This document shows, piece by piece, positions 33,014-42,636 of a stretch of DNA of 64,000 bases (positions are counted from its first letter, which is position 1; each line of letters starts with the position of its first letter). Both the position numbers and the translations under genes were made by a program. This stretch comes from Flavilitoribacter nigricans DSM 23189 = NBRC 102662 (GTDB taxonomy: Bacteria; Bacteroidota; Bacteroidia; Chitinophagales; Saprospiraceae). The DNA lies in assembly GCF_002646595.1 (NCBI RefSeq), contig NZ_PDUD01000032.1:124001-188000 (forward strand), given 5' to 3'. The notes beneath the pieces are model-generated. The model saw only the letters and a program-made list of their open reading frames with translations, had not been told where the DNA came from and made no database searches.

Positions 33014-35091
33014 TTCGGTATTCTGCACTCATATTGGCCCTTATTTCCTTTACTCTGGTGGGACTGGCCCAAAACCCTACCATAGACAGTTTATGGCAGG
33101 CAGTAGAAAACGCTACGACCATCGCCGAGCAGGTTGACGAATCGAATTATCTTGCCGAACAATACCAGGACATCGAGCCCCGGGAGGCCATCGAGATCAG
33201 CCGGACCGCGCTTAGCCTGGCTACCCGCATCAATTACACCGAAGGTATATTTTACGCTTTAAATAATCTGGGAACCGCCTACGACGGTATCGGTCAGGGG
33301 GATAGCGCCTATTTCTTTTTCGTAAAAGCCCAGGAACTGGGCGTGGAACTGGGCGATGAGTACGCTATGTCCGTGGTGAAAAATAATTTTGGACTTTATT
33401 ACCTCTTCCAGGGGAATTACCCGCTGGCGCTGAAATATTTTCAGGAATCGCTGGTGAGTATCAATGAGCCCGGATACTATATGGACCCGGTGGTTACCTA
33501 CAACAATATCGGGGTCATTCACCAGGAACAGGGCAATCTCGATAAGGCCATCGAATATTTCCAGAAAGCCGGGGATGCTTCCTTCGAATCCGATGATAAA
33601 CCATTTGCCTACCTCTGCTACGGGTACATCGCCCAGTTAAAGGAAGATCATTCCAGTGCACTCTCGTTTTATAATGAAGCGCTAAATATCTACCGGGAGG
33701 CCCACGATGATATGCATACCGGCGAAAGCCTGTATTATATGGGAGAATGTTATCTGGGGATGCAGGATTACGACCGGGCGAAAGCCGTACTCGATACCTC
33801 ACTGCAGATCTACCATCGGTTGGGCATGGTCCCGGATGAGGTGGAGATCTACCGGGCTTTAGCTTCTGTATACGAAGCGGAAGGAAATAACGATGAGGCG
33901 CTTAAGCTTTATCACCAGGCGGCCGAACTGGGATTGGAAAGCGAAATGAATACTCTTCTGGTCCCCATTTTCAAAGCACTGGCCCGCCAGTATGCCCTCA
34001 AGCAGGATTACCGGGCAGCTTACGATTACCAACTCCGCTACCAGGAGCTGAATGACAATATTTACGACAACACTACCAAGGAGCGGATCGCCCAGTTGGA
34101 GCACAGTTACGAACTGGAATTCAACAAAGCGGAGCGGGACCGCCTGCAGGCCGAAAAAGACAAACGGGATGCCGTCGTCCGGCAGCGGACCGTCGTTGCG
34201 GCGGGGAGTACCGTGGTCACCATTTTACTGGCCGTACTGCTGGTCGTCTACTACCGGGCCAACCGGCAGAAAAAAGTGATCAACAAGGTGCTGGAAACCA
34301 AAGTGAAGCAGCGCACTGCGGAGCTGGAACTGGTCAACAACAAACTCCTCGTATCCAATTCCGAACTGGAACATGTGAATAATAAGTTGCTGGAATCCAA
34401 CGAAGAGCTGGAACGCTTCACCTATATCGCATCCCACGACCTTAAGGAACCGCTAAGGAATATTACCAGCTTCATCAATCTGATCCAGCGTAAGGTCGGT
34501 GAAAAAGCGGATGAGGAACTTGAGGAGTACATGGATTACGTGATCCGGAATACCCGGCAGATGTATACCCTGATCGATGATGTGCTCAACTTTTCCCGGA
34601 TCGCAGCCCTGGAAGTACGGGGTACCAAATACATTGAGTTGAATGTGCTGATGATCGATGTGGAAGCGACTTTAAGCCGGACGATCGCGGAAAAGAACGC
34701 CGAATTGGAAGTGGATACGCTACCGGTCATCCAGGCGCACAACACTCATGTCTTCATGCTGCTGAAAAACCTGATCGAGAACGGCCTGAAATACAATGAA
34801 TCCCCGCAACCCCGGGTGAAGATCAGCTACCGCGAAGAGGGGGATTTTTATCGTTTCTCCGTGGAGGATAACGGGATTGGCATCGACCCGGTTTATCACG
34901 AACAGATCTTTGAGATGTTCAAACGAATGAATACCCGGGATAAATACGACGGGACCGGAATTGGCCTGGCCACCTGCAAAAAGATCGTCACCAAATACGG
35001 CGGTGAGATCGGCATCCGGAGTGAAGAAGGTAAAGGCAGTACCTTTTACTTTACCTGGCCGAAGCCACAGCCGCAGGAGGAATTGATTTAG
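33010..35091 (+). CDS. TPR-containing membrane sensor histidine kinase
   Basis: A 693-residue kinase. The start is a TTG at 33010: the frame has a stop at 32977 and no ATG before the signal peptide (IRYSALILALISFTLVGLAQ). Periplasmic tetratricopeptide repeats fill ~residues 30-360, then a coiled coil, a membrane helix (~396-416), and a second coiled coil with repeated NNKLLxSNxELE units. The kinase core has H-box H476 (ASHDLKEPLRN), N-box (NLIENGLKYNE), G1 (DNGIGIDP) and G2 (GTGIGLATCKKIV), all intact. This architecture matches Bacteroidota kinases related to the phytochrome/CheY-linked class. No response regulator is adjacent, so its partner is encoded elsewhere. Confidence 0.92.
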   Translation: MIRYSALILALISFTLVGLAQNPTIDSLWQAVENATTIAEQVDESNYLAEQYQDIEPREAIEISRTALSLATRINYTEGIFYALNNLGTAYDGIGQGDSAYFFFVKAQELGVELGDEYAMSVVKNNFGLYYLFQGNYPLALKYFQESLVSINEPGYYMDPVVTYNNIGVIHQEQGNLDKAIEYFQKAGDASFESDDKPFAYLCYGYIAQLKEDHSSALSFYNEALNIYREAHDDMHTGESLYYMGECYLGMQDYDRAKAVLDTSLQIYHRLGMVPDEVEIYRALASVYEAEGNNDEALKLYHQAAELGLESEMNTLLVPIFKALARQYALKQDYRAAYDYQLRYQELNDNIYDNTTKERIAQLEHSYELEFNKAERDRLQAEKDKRDAVVRQRTVVAAGSTVVTILLAVLLVVYYRANRQKKVINKVLETKVKQRTAELELVNNKLLVSNSELEHVNNKLLESNEELERFTYIASHDLKEPLRNITSFINLIQRKVGEKADEELEEYMDYVIRNTRQMYTLIDDVLNFSRIAALEVRGTKYIELNVLMIDVEATLSRTIAEKNAELEVDTLPVIQAHNTHVFMLLKNLIENGLKYNESPQPRVKISYREEGDFYRFSVEDNGIGIDPVYHEQIFEMFKRMNTRDKYDGTGIGLATCKKIVTKYGGEIGIRSEEGKGSTFYFTWPKPQPQEELI

Positions 35092-35624
35092 CCGGGAGGC
35101 GTAAGCTCGACTTTCGCCTTTTCAACGATAGTATTCCGTGTCCTCGCAAAGCTATAAGCTAATTTTAAAATGTACTATCGTAAACCGGATGACTTAAAAT
35201 CGCTCTCCTAAGAATCCCATTTTATCTCCAGGGCTATGCCCTTCCCGATCTTATCTCAATCATTTAGCTACAAATATTCCAGGGCTATGCCCTTATCCAT
35301 GTCAGCGGTGTAGCTGGGAAAATATTTGTAGATCTGTAAGGGGTTTTACCTCGAAGGGCATAGCCCTGGCCAGGTATTGATTTAGGTGCAATATAAGATG
35401 CTCAAGTCGAGCCAGGAAACGGTCTTAAAACCGCTTACTGGCCTCCAAAGCGCGGATTTCACCACCACTCTGCACCTGTTTTTAACTCCGTAGCTGGGCT
35501 AAGGAGTGAATAATAGCTTTCGACTGGCAGCTCATACAGGTCTGTACCGGGGCAAGATCCGGGCTTTTCGCCGGCAGCAGAAGTTTTAAGATTGTTTCTA
35601 ATTTATTCCTCCCGGCCGGATTTT
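35092..35624. repeat. Intergenic region with 16-bp palindromic repeats
   Basis: In this ~530-base gap between convergent genes, CCAGGGCTATGCCCTT occurs at 35228-35243 and 35279-35294 and inverted at 35355-35370. Each copy is itself nearly palindromic. TACAAATATT (from about 35269) and AATATTTGTA (from about 35323) form an additional pair. The arrangement resembles a small mobile or regulatory repeat. No gene is evident in the rest of the gap. Confidence 0.6.
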
Positions 35625-37823
35625 TTAGGCATTCAGTATTGCTTTCACTTTTTCGGGCCGGAAAGGAATATGGCGCAGGGGCGTTCCCGTCAGGCTCAGG
35701 AAGGCATTGGCGATCGCACCTCCCACCAACGGCAGACTCAATTCTCCGATACTACTCGGAGCGCCCTCGGAGGCAATCAGGGAGATCTCAATATCTTCCG
35801 GCACATCGGCCATTCTCAGCAGCGGATAATCGTGGAAATTAGACTGTTGAACGGCACCGTCCTTGAAGGTGATACTTTCCTGGAGCACGCTACTGATCCC
35901 CATGACGATACCCCCTTCGATCTGGGCTTTGGTATTGGCCGGCTGCACCACGATACCGGCATCAACGGCCGTCCAGAAGCGATGGACGCGGATCTTGTAC
36001 TGCTCGTCCACGGATATTTCCGCAACACCCGCAGCGAAGGACCCACCGTGATCGGTAACCGACAGACCGCGCGCCCGGCCTTCGGGGATCGCAGCATTGC
36101 CCCAGTCCGTCATCTGGGCCACCTCCTTGAGCACCTTCATTTCGCGGGGATGCTCCCGCATCAGGCGCAGGCGAAAGTTCAGCGGATCGCGGCCGAGATC
36201 ATGGGCGATCTCATCCAGAAAAGTTTCGATGGCAAATTTATTGGCCCCGTGACTGACCGAGCGCCAGTGCTTGGTCCGTACTCCTTCATCGATATTGCGT
36301 ACTTCTATGCGGTGGTTGGGTAGCGAGTAATAGTCGCACTTCCCGGCCGAGCCCAGAAGGCCTCCGCCGGTACCGGCAATGTAGTGACCCCAGGCGACCA
36401 GTTCTCCGGTCTCATCCACTCCGGCCTGCATGCGCTGCACACTGATCGGGCGGAATGCTCCGTAGCGGACATCGTCTTCCCGGGTCCAGATCAATTTTAC
36501 CGGCTGATCCACTTTGGCAGCCAGCAGGGCTGCTTCCTCCACATAACCACTCATGGAACGCCGGCCGAAACCTCCACCGAGATAGCAGGGGTGGAATTTC
36601 ACCTGCTCGAATTCGATACCCAGTGCGTCGGCTACGGCCTTCCGGCTGCCATCCATACCCTGGGTGCCGACCCACACCTCCGCGCTCTTTTTATCGGAGG
36701 TAACGGAAACCACGGCATTGAGCGGCTCCATTTGTGCGTGGTAAAGAAAGTCATTGCGGTATTCCAGATCATAGGTCTTCTGGGCACCGCGCATGGCACC
36801 GCTATAATTCCCGGACTCGCTTACCTTGCGACTATCGGCGGTGGTCTGTCGGGCGAGCTGCTGGTATTTGGCAAAAGCCGCCTCGCTGTCGTATCCCTGG
36901 GCCTGAGCGTCCTGGCTCCAGTCTACCTGCAGGGCGCGTTTGGCTTTCAGCGCCTTCTCGTAATTATCGGCTACGATACCGACACCATGGTCTAACATTA
37001 CCACTTCCAGCACACCGTCCATTTTTCGGATGTCGGTTTCGTTCTTTAGCGTCGGTTTGGCACCGTGGACCGGAGTACGCAGTACTGAACCGTAGAGCAT
37101 ACCCGGCAGGTGAACGTCCATGGCAAACTGCGCCGTACCGTCCACCTTGGCCGGAATATCCCTTCTCGGCACATCCGTACCGATCAGGCGGAATTCTTCC
37201 GGTTTTTTCCAGGCCGATTCGGGGATCTCCCGTAATTCGATGCTGGTTTCGGTATCCGTCATCAGGGCGGCGAGGTCGCCGTAGCTGATCCGTTGTTTCC
37301 CTTTCGCGTCAACCACCGTGCCGGGCTCGGTACTCAACTGTCCGATATCAACTCCCCAGTGGGCAGCGGCCAGTTGCAGCAAGGCGTTCCGGGCCTGCGC
37401 TCCGGCGTGCCGCAGCGCCTGGAAATAACCACGGATGGTCCGGCTACCGACGGTCAGCATCGGTCCGCCGAGAGCACCGCTCCACTGCAGCCCGTAGGTG
37501 TCGGGTTCAACCGGTGCGGATTCAATGCGGACCATGTCCCAATCCGCATCCATTTCTTCGGCAAAGATCACCGCGAGGGCCGTCATGGAACCCTGTCCCA
37601 TTTCGGCGGCCGGATTGTAGAAAATGATCTCTCCGTTCGGATTGAGCTTTACCCAGGCCGTGATCTCCTGATCGGGTAAAGTCTTTTTATTTTTGCCGGG
37701 CTCGGCAAAATATTTGAACCCCATCGCTCCGGCGGCAACCGCGAAGGTGACCCCTCCGGCGGCGGTCAGAAATTGGCGACGAGATAGTTTAGGTTTATTA
37801 TTTTGTTCGGAAGGCATATTCAT
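35625..37823 (-). CDS. iorB: Molybdopterin-binding large subunit, isoquinoline 1-oxidoreductase/aldehyde oxidase type
   Basis: A 732-residue exported subunit of a molybdenum hydroxylase. It starts with a Tat signal (SRRQFLTAAGG), as in IorB-type enzymes with a membrane or periplasmic location, unlike cytoplasmic xanthine dehydrogenases. The two aldehyde-oxidase/xanthine-dehydrogenase domains follow, with the substrate-channel motif GGGFGRR near residue 410 and EMGQGSMTA-type pterin-contact residues in the N-terminal half. Members hydroxylate N-heterocycles or oxidise aldehydes with water as oxygen source. It is encoded 60 bases after its [2Fe-2S] partner. No cytochrome subunit or MoCo-insertion chaperone is adjacent. 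The gene symbol reflects family resemblance, not proven substrate. Confidence 0.88.
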   Translation of the reverse strand: MNMPSEQNNKPKLSRRQFLTAAGGVTFAVAAGAMGFKYFAEPGKNKKTLPDQEITAWVKLNPNGEIIFYNPAAEMGQGSMTALAVIFAEEMDADWDMVRIESAPVEPDTYGLQWSGALGGPMLTVGSRTIRGYFQALRHAGAQARNALLQLAAAHWGVDIGQLSTEPGTVVDAKGKQRISYGDLAALMTDTETSIELREIPESAWKKPEEFRLIGTDVPRRDIPAKVDGTAQFAMDVHLPGMLYGSVLRTPVHGAKPTLKNETDIRKMDGVLEVVMLDHGVGIVADNYEKALKAKRALQVDWSQDAQAQGYDSEAAFAKYQQLARQTTADSRKVSESGNYSGAMRGAQKTYDLEYRNDFLYHAQMEPLNAVVSVTSDKKSAEVWVGTQGMDGSRKAVADALGIEFEQVKFHPCYLGGGFGRRSMSGYVEEAALLAAKVDQPVKLIWTREDDVRYGAFRPISVQRMQAGVDETGELVAWGHYIAGTGGGLLGSAGKCDYYSLPNHRIEVRNIDEGVRTKHWRSVSHGANKFAIETFLDEIAHDLGRDPLNFRLRLMREHPREMKVLKEVAQMTDWGNAAIPEGRARGLSVTDHGGSFAAGVAEISVDEQYKIRVHRFWTAVDAGIVVQPANTKAQIEGGIVMGISSVLQESITFKDGAVQQSNFHDYPLLRMADVPEDIEISLIASEGAPSSIGELSLPLVGGAIANAFLSLTGTPLRHIPFRPEKVKAILNA

Positions 37824-37883
37824 GATGAAAGTGGATTTGGGAGTTGTGAGAAATGCAGCGGCTACCGGTTTTCCGGTCGGGCT

Positions 37884-38339
37884 CTATGCGGAGGTTGAAG
37901 CCCGTTCGATGGCTTTGATGATCCGCAGGTAGGTGCCGCAGCGGCAGAGCACTCCGTTCATGTGGTTGACGATCTCTTCCCGGCTGGGACTGGGATTTTC
38001 GGCTAAAAGCGCCGCGGCCTGCATGATCTGGCCGGACTGGCAGTAGCCGCACTGGGGAACCTGCTCCGCGATCCAGGCTTCCTGCAGGGCGGAGAGCTTT
38101 TTCTCGGAAAGTCCCTCAATGGTCGTCACGGATTTTCCGGCTACACTGGCCAGAGGCGTGATGCAGGCCCGGGTTGGTACACCGTCAACGTGGACGGTAC
38201 AGGATCCGCACTGGGCAATACCGCAGGCGAATTTGGTACCGGTGAGTTGTAAATTTTCGCGAATGGTCCACAGGAGATTGGCGTCTTCCGCAGTTTCCAC
38301 TTCTATTGATTTTCCGTTGAGTTTAAATGATGTGGTCAT
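37884..38339 (-). CDS. iorA: [2Fe-2S] small subunit of the molybdenum hydroxylase
   Basis: A 151-residue protein with two iron-sulfur sites: a plant-ferredoxin-type cluster at C39, C44, C47 and C59 (CGIAQCGSC...C) and the family-specific cluster at C97, C100, C132 and C134 (CGYC...CRC). It passes electrons from the molybdenum centre in the large subunit to an external acceptor. The length and Cys spacing match IorA and the small subunits of aldehyde oxidases. It has no signal peptide, so it is presumably exported with the Tat-carrying large subunit. It precedes the large-subunit gene on the same strand. Confidence 0.93.
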   Translation of the reverse strand: MTTSFKLNGKSIEVETAEDANLLWTIRENLQLTGTKFACGIAQCGSCTVHVDGVPTRACITPLASVAGKSVTTIEGLSEKKLSALQEAWIAEQVPQCGYCQSGQIMQAAALLAENPSPSREEIVNHMNGVLCRCGTYLRIIKAIERASTSA

Positions 38340-38443
38340 AAACTATTGGGTTGGGTTGTAGGATTATAAATATACGGAAATTTTATGGATGCAGGGAGGA
38401 GAAACGGATGATTACCGGGCGAAGCGATCTGATCACTCCGGTA

Positions 38444-39193
38444 TTACTGAAACCACTGGTACAGATCTTCCAGTCGCACCTTTTCCTTTTCGGAAGCATT
38501 CAGGTCCCGGATGATCCGGCCTTGGTCCATTTGAATAAGGCGATTGCCAAAGCGAAGCGACTCGCCCAGATTGTGGGTGATCATGATGGTCGTGAGCTGG
38601 AATTTGCCGATGATCTTTTCGGCCGTTCTGAGCACTACATCGGCGGATTTGGGGTCGAGTGCGGCGGTGGGTTCATCCAGCAGCAGGATATCCGTGTGAT
38701 CCATTACGCTCATCAGCAGAGTAAGTGCCTGTCGCTGGCCGCCGGACAGGGAGCCCATAGGTTGCTGCAGCTTGTTCTCGAGGCCCAGTCCCAGTTCGGC
38801 GATCGTATCCTGCACTTTTTTGCGAAAGGCGTCATTGATGCCGATCCGCAGCGTTTTCGCAGCGGTGCGCAGCGCGGCCAGCCGGAAATTGTCGAGTATA
38901 CTCAGGTCGGGGGCGGTACCGCCCAGCGGATCCTGAAAAACACGGGCGATCCAGCGACTGCGCCGGTGTTCGGGCAGGTCAGTAACTTCATTGCTCCGGA
39001 TATAGATATTCCCCGCACTGGGCAGGATCGCTCCGGAGATCACATTAAGTAGGGTCGTTTTACCGGAACCATTACTACCGAGCAGCACGGTGAAGCTACC
39101 GGGGGCAATTTCCAGATCAATCCCCCGCAGGGCCTCCACTTCGTTGACTTCCCCGCGGTTGAAGGTTTTACTCACCTCCGCCAGGCGGATCAT
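38444..39193 (-). CDS. ABC transporter ATP-binding protein (COG1101 type)
   Basis: A 249-residue ATPase. Walker A is GSNGSGKT (39-46), the signature LSGGQ (149-153), Walker B ends LLLDEPTAALD with catalytic E174, and the H-loop histidine lies in ITHN. I prefer the ATG at 39193, preceded by an AAAAGG ribosome-binding site; a TTG at 39250 would extend it by 19 residues and leave only a five-base gap to the permease. It energises the permease encoded just upstream on the same strand (39256-40125). The set of three matches the COG2984/4120/1101 importers, which include the tryptophan transporter TrpXYZ in streptococci. Confidence 0.9.
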   Translation of the reverse strand: MIRLAEVSKTFNRGEVNEVEALRGIDLEIAPGSFTVLLGSNGSGKTTLLNVISGAILPSAGNIYIRSNEVTDLPEHRRSRWIARVFQDPLGGTAPDLSILDNFRLAALRTAAKTLRIGINDAFRKKVQDTIAELGLGLENKLQQPMGSLSGGQRQALTLLMSVMDHTDILLLDEPTAALDPKSADVVLRTAEKIIGKFQLTTIMITHNLGESLRFGNRLIQMDQGRIIRDLNASEKEKVRLEDLYQWFQ

Positions 39194-39255
39194 GGCCTTT
39201 TCGGCTTCCGGATGCTTATCGCTGGAAATGGTACTGGATCTGGTGCTCAAATTGA

Positions 39256-40125
39256 TTAATGTTTGCGGCGTCGGGCCAGCCGTGGGATCCCGACAATGAT
39301 TAAAACAAATAGCGCCGTGATCAGTTTCAGGAAATTCGGATTTACACCTACCGACAGCGCCACGGCCAGCACCATCTGAAAAAGGATGCAGCCCAGCATG
39401 ACGGTCAACAGTTGTAACCAGATATTCCGGATGCCGATCCAGTTGATGAGCGCATCGCCGATCAGCACGGAGCCGAGACCGACCAGTACGATCCCGATCC
39501 CCATATTGATATCCGAGAAGTTCTGGTATTGGGCCACCAGAAAGCCGCTGATGGCCGTGAGGGCATTGGCAATAGCGAGACCGATGATCTTCATCCGGTC
39601 ATTATTGATGCCCAGGGCGCGGGTCATGGATTCGCTGTTGCCCGTTGCGCGCATGGCAATGCCGAAATCGGTCCGCAGCAGGTAGGCGATCAGTCCGCTG
39701 AGAATGAACAGGAACAGCAGGCCGACCCAAAGCTCATTGTAGACCGAACGGCTGAAAATGGACAATTTATTGAAAATAGTTTCGAGATTGATCAATGGAA
39801 TATTGGAACGCCCCATGACGCTGAGATTGACGGAATACAGGCCGGTCATGACCAGAATACCCGCCAGCAGGGCGTCGATCTTCAGCCGGGTGTGGACCAG
39901 TCCGGTCATCACTCCGGCTACCGCTCCGGAAAGCAGGGTAAGACCCAGCGTTGCGGAAAGCGTCCAGCCCTGGGTGAGGGCCACGGCGGTCACCGCCGCA
40001 CCGAGGGTGTAACTTCCGTCGGTAGTAATGTCCGGTATTCGGAAGATCTTCATGGTGATAAAGATCCCCAGGCCCATCGCCGATAGACAAAGGCCCAGAA
40101 CAAGGGCAGATATATAAAACTCCAT
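39256..40125 (-). CDS. ABC transporter permease (COG4120 type)
   Basis: A 289-residue integral membrane protein with about nine hydrophobic segments from residue 5 to 285. It carries the central cytoplasmic loop with RATGNSESMTRALGIN, the ATPase-contact region typical of this branched-chain-permease-like family. Its ATG shares one base with the stop of the substrate-binding protein gene (TGATG, at 40125), a sign of translational coupling. It works with the ATPase at 38444-39193. Substrate unknown. Confidence 0.9.
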   Translation of the reverse strand: MEFYISALVLGLCLSAMGLGIFITMKIFRIPDITTDGSYTLGAAVTAVALTQGWTLSATLGLTLLSGAVAGVMTGLVHTRLKIDALLAGILVMTGLYSVNLSVMGRSNIPLINLETIFNKLSIFSRSVYNELWVGLLFLFILSGLIAYLLRTDFGIAMRATGNSESMTRALGINNDRMKIIGLAIANALTAISGFLVAQYQNFSDINMGIGIVLVGLGSVLIGDALINWIGIRNIWLQLLTVMLGCILFQMVLAVALSVGVNPNFLKLITALFVLIIVGIPRLARRRKH

Positions 40126-41099
40126 CAGTTAATTGACTCGAAATTTTCCGGCACCTGGAGGCTGAACCGTTGGGCGGATTCCGGATTGTAAACCCGTTTG
40201 CGTAGCTGCACCATTTCCCACTCCAGTCCCTCGGTCGACTGGTTCTGCAGGAAGCGGGCCGCCTGTTCTCCGGCCTGATAACCCCACTGGTAGAGATCGG
40301 CGCCAAAGGCTGCCACCGCACCCCGTTTGACCAGTCCGGCTTCACTGGTAAAAACCGGTACGTCGTTCTCATTACAGGCTTTTAGAATGGTTTCGAAAGA
40401 TCCGAAAACCGTATTGTCCGGGTTGGCAAAAAAGGCGTCGATATCCTCATTCAGCAGGGCGCCGGTTACCAGTTGCACATCGGCGGTGGTGTTTACCGGG
40501 CGGGCTACCAACTGGATACCGAGTTGTTGCGCCAGACCGTTCAGCCGGTTGAAGGCGGAAACGGACTGTGGTTCCGACTGATTGTACAGCAGACCGACCC
40601 GCAGGGTAGCGCCGGCCGGTTCGATCAGGCGGGGAATGATGGAAAAGGAAGTATCGATGTAATTCAGATTCTCGGCTACCCCGTAAAGGTTGGGCGGATC
40701 ATTACCCGCGGCATCCTGCACTTCCATCAGTTCCGGCGTGGGAGCCACCATCATAAAGACGGGAATCTCTTTAGTATTCTGGATAGCCGTGATCGTCGAC
40801 AGCGAGGGATTCGTCGCCATGAGGGTCACCTCCTGGGCGATCATATAGCGGACGATCTGGGTTAGCGTTGGGATGTCGCCCTGGGCATTCCGGTAGATCA
40901 CTTCCAGGGTCTGATCCGCTTCCGAAAAGCCGGCGGCCTGCAGTGCGTCCAGAAAGCCGATCTTGGCCTGCTCGATGGTGCTGTCCTCAAAGGCATCGAC
41001 AAAGCCGACGGTAGGCAGGCCCGTATCCGGATCGTTACAGGCCGGCAGTCCGAGCAAAAGCAACAACAGGAGCTGGAAATGGCGGATAGTTATTCTCAT
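40125..41099 (-). CDS. ABC transporter substrate-binding lipoprotein (COG2984, ABC_sub_bind)
   Basis: A 324-residue lipoprotein (acceptor C21 after LLLLGLPA). The two-lobed binding fold of PF04392 is recognisable from GFVDAFEDSTIEQAKIGFLD, the ATNPSLSTI hinge region, and the C-terminal QWGYQAGEQAARFLQN segment. It delivers ligand to the permease with which it overlaps. Relatives bind aromatic amino acids such as tryptophan, but others take unknown small molecules. It is the first gene of a minus-strand run that ends with the molybdenum hydroxylase genes, and so could feed a heterocyclic compound to that enzyme; this link is inference only. Confidence 0.88.
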   Translation of the reverse strand: MRITIRHFQLLLLLLLGLPACNDPDTGLPTVGFVDAFEDSTIEQAKIGFLDALQAAGFSEADQTLEVIYRNAQGDIPTLTQIVRYMIAQEVTLMATNPSLSTITAIQNTKEIPVFMMVAPTPELMEVQDAAGNDPPNLYGVAENLNYIDTSFSIIPRLIEPAGATLRVGLLYNQSEPQSVSAFNRLNGLAQQLGIQLVARPVNTTADVQLVTGALLNEDIDAFFANPDNTVFGSFETILKACNENDVPVFTSEAGLVKRGAVAAFGADLYQWGYQAGEQAARFLQNQSTEGLEWEMVQLRKRVYNPESAQRFSLQVPENFESIN

Positions 41100-41195
41100 C
41101 GGGTAGTTTTCCTTTCAGATTGAATGCAAAATAAAATAACGATTGGTGAGGGCGAAGGTTTAAAAGTAATAAAAGTAGAGGGAAAGCGGGGAATA

Positions 41196-41245
41196 TTCGT
41201 ACAGACACATATTTTGTGCCGCGGCCCGCTGTAATTCCGTACAGA
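41196..41245 (+). promoter_or_regulatory. Direct repeat upstream of the permease gene, possible operator
   Basis: TTCGTACAGA (41196-41205) and TTCCGTACAGA (41235-41245) lie 39 bases apart, about 30-80 bases ahead of the permease start. Such spaced direct repeats are typical of AraC-type binding sites; an AraC-family gene lies at 45069-45941. No exact -7 element is seen. Confidence 0.35.
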
Positions 41246-41276
41246 AACCCTATTTTAAGCGATTCAAATCTCTTCT

Positions 41277-42596
41277 ATGGCTGAATCCAATACGAACGCA
41301 GTACAATTAAAACGGACGCTGGGCCCACTGATGCTTTGGGGCCTGGGGGTCGGTTATGTGATCTCCGGCATGTATTTCGGCTGGAATCTGGGGCTGGAAA
41401 AAGGGGGCACCCTGGGTCTGGCCACCGCTACCGGATTTATCATCCTGCTCTACCTCACTTTTACCTTTAGCTATACCGAGCTGGCCTGCGCCATTCCCAA
41501 AGCGGGCGGCGTATTCGATTACGCTATGCGTAGTCTGGGAAAAGACTGGGGTTTTCTGGGCGGCATGGCTCAGATCATCGAATTTGTCTTTGCGCCACCG
41601 GCCATCGCTTTTGCCATTGGGGCCTATCTGCACCTGCTATTGCCCTGGGCACCGGTGCTGGCCATCGCCATCACGGCCTACGTGATTTTTACCGCCCTGA
41701 ATATTTACGGCGTGGAGGCAGCGGCCTCCTTTGAGCTTATCGTCACGGTGATCGCGGTGATCGGACTGCTCGTATTTGCGGGTACGGCTCTGCCGGAAGT
41801 ACGACTGGAAAATCTACAGCAAAATGCGCTACCCAACGGCTGGTCCGGAGCTTTCGCCGCTATTCCGTTTGCCATCTGGTTCTTTCTGGCGATCGAGGGC
41901 GTAGCTAATGTAGCCGAGGAGACCATTAATCCCCAGAAAAACGTACTGATCGGTTTCGGCTCGGCCATTCTTACTCTGGTCGTATTGTGTATCATCACCT
42001 TTATCGCTACGGTGGGCGTCAACGGTTGGGAAACGGCCGTTTTCCCGGAGGCGGGTGCGGATCCTTCGGATTCTCCGCTGCCCCTGGTCATGGCGCAGTT
42101 GCTGGGAGCGGATCACTGGCTGTACACCCTGGTCACTTTTATCGGCCTGTTCGGCCTGGTCGCTTCGTTCCACGGTATCATCCTGGCGGCGGGCCGGGCT
42201 ACCTATGAGTTTGGCCGGGAGGGATTTGCTCCCCGGATTCTGGGGCGGATCCAACCGAAATTCCGCACGCCGGCCAATGCCCTGGTGGCCAATATGGTGG
42301 TCGGCATCATTGCCCTACTGACCGGTAAAACCGGAGAGATCATTACCATCGCCTGTTTCGGGGCCCTGAGCCTCTACATCATTTCCATGATCTCCCTGCT
42401 GGCGCTGCGGCGTAAGGAACCGGAACTGGAACGCCCTTTCAAAGTGCCGTTCTACCCGCTGTCCCCCTATATCGCGCTGGTAATTGCCATTGTGGCGCTG
42501 GTGGCCATTACCATTTACAATTTTCAGCTGGCGCTGATCTATTTTGCTTTACTGGCCGTCGCTTATGTCTGGTTCCGGTTGGTGAAGAAAGACTAA
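41277..42596 (+). CDS. Amino-acid/polyamine-family permease, ethanolamine permease-like (Eat type)
   Basis: A 439-residue APC-superfamily transporter with about twelve membrane helices. The opening RTLGPLMLWGLGVGYVISG and YFGWNLGLEKGGTLGL, and a later EGVANVAEETINPQ segment, are characteristic of the ethanolamine permease subgroup (TIGR00908), in contrast to other APC carriers. It should take up a small primary amine such as ethanolamine together with protons. It heads a three-gene plus-strand group: 40 bases later comes a glutamine-synthetase-like ligase, then an SDR. This arrangement supports uptake and gamma-glutamylation of the amine. Family recognition is strong; substrate is inferred. 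Confidence 0.85.
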   Translation: MAESNTNAVQLKRTLGPLMLWGLGVGYVISGMYFGWNLGLEKGGTLGLATATGFIILLYLTFTFSYTELACAIPKAGGVFDYAMRSLGKDWGFLGGMAQIIEFVFAPPAIAFAIGAYLHLLLPWAPVLAIAITAYVIFTALNIYGVEAAASFELIVTVIAVIGLLVFAGTALPEVRLENLQQNALPNGWSGAFAAIPFAIWFFLAIEGVANVAEETINPQKNVLIGFGSAILTLVVLCIITFIATVGVNGWETAVFPEAGADPSDSPLPLVMAQLLGADHWLYTLVTFIGLFGLVASFHGIILAAGRATYEFGREGFAPRILGRIQPKFRTPANALVANMVVGIIALLTGKTGEIITIACFGALSLYIISMISLLALRRKEPELERPFKVPFYPLSPYIALVIAIVALVAITIYNFQLALIYFALLAVAYVWFRLVKKD

Positions 42597-42636
42597 GTTT
42601 AAAGGAATAACTACTGACCTCAAAAAATACATAGCA

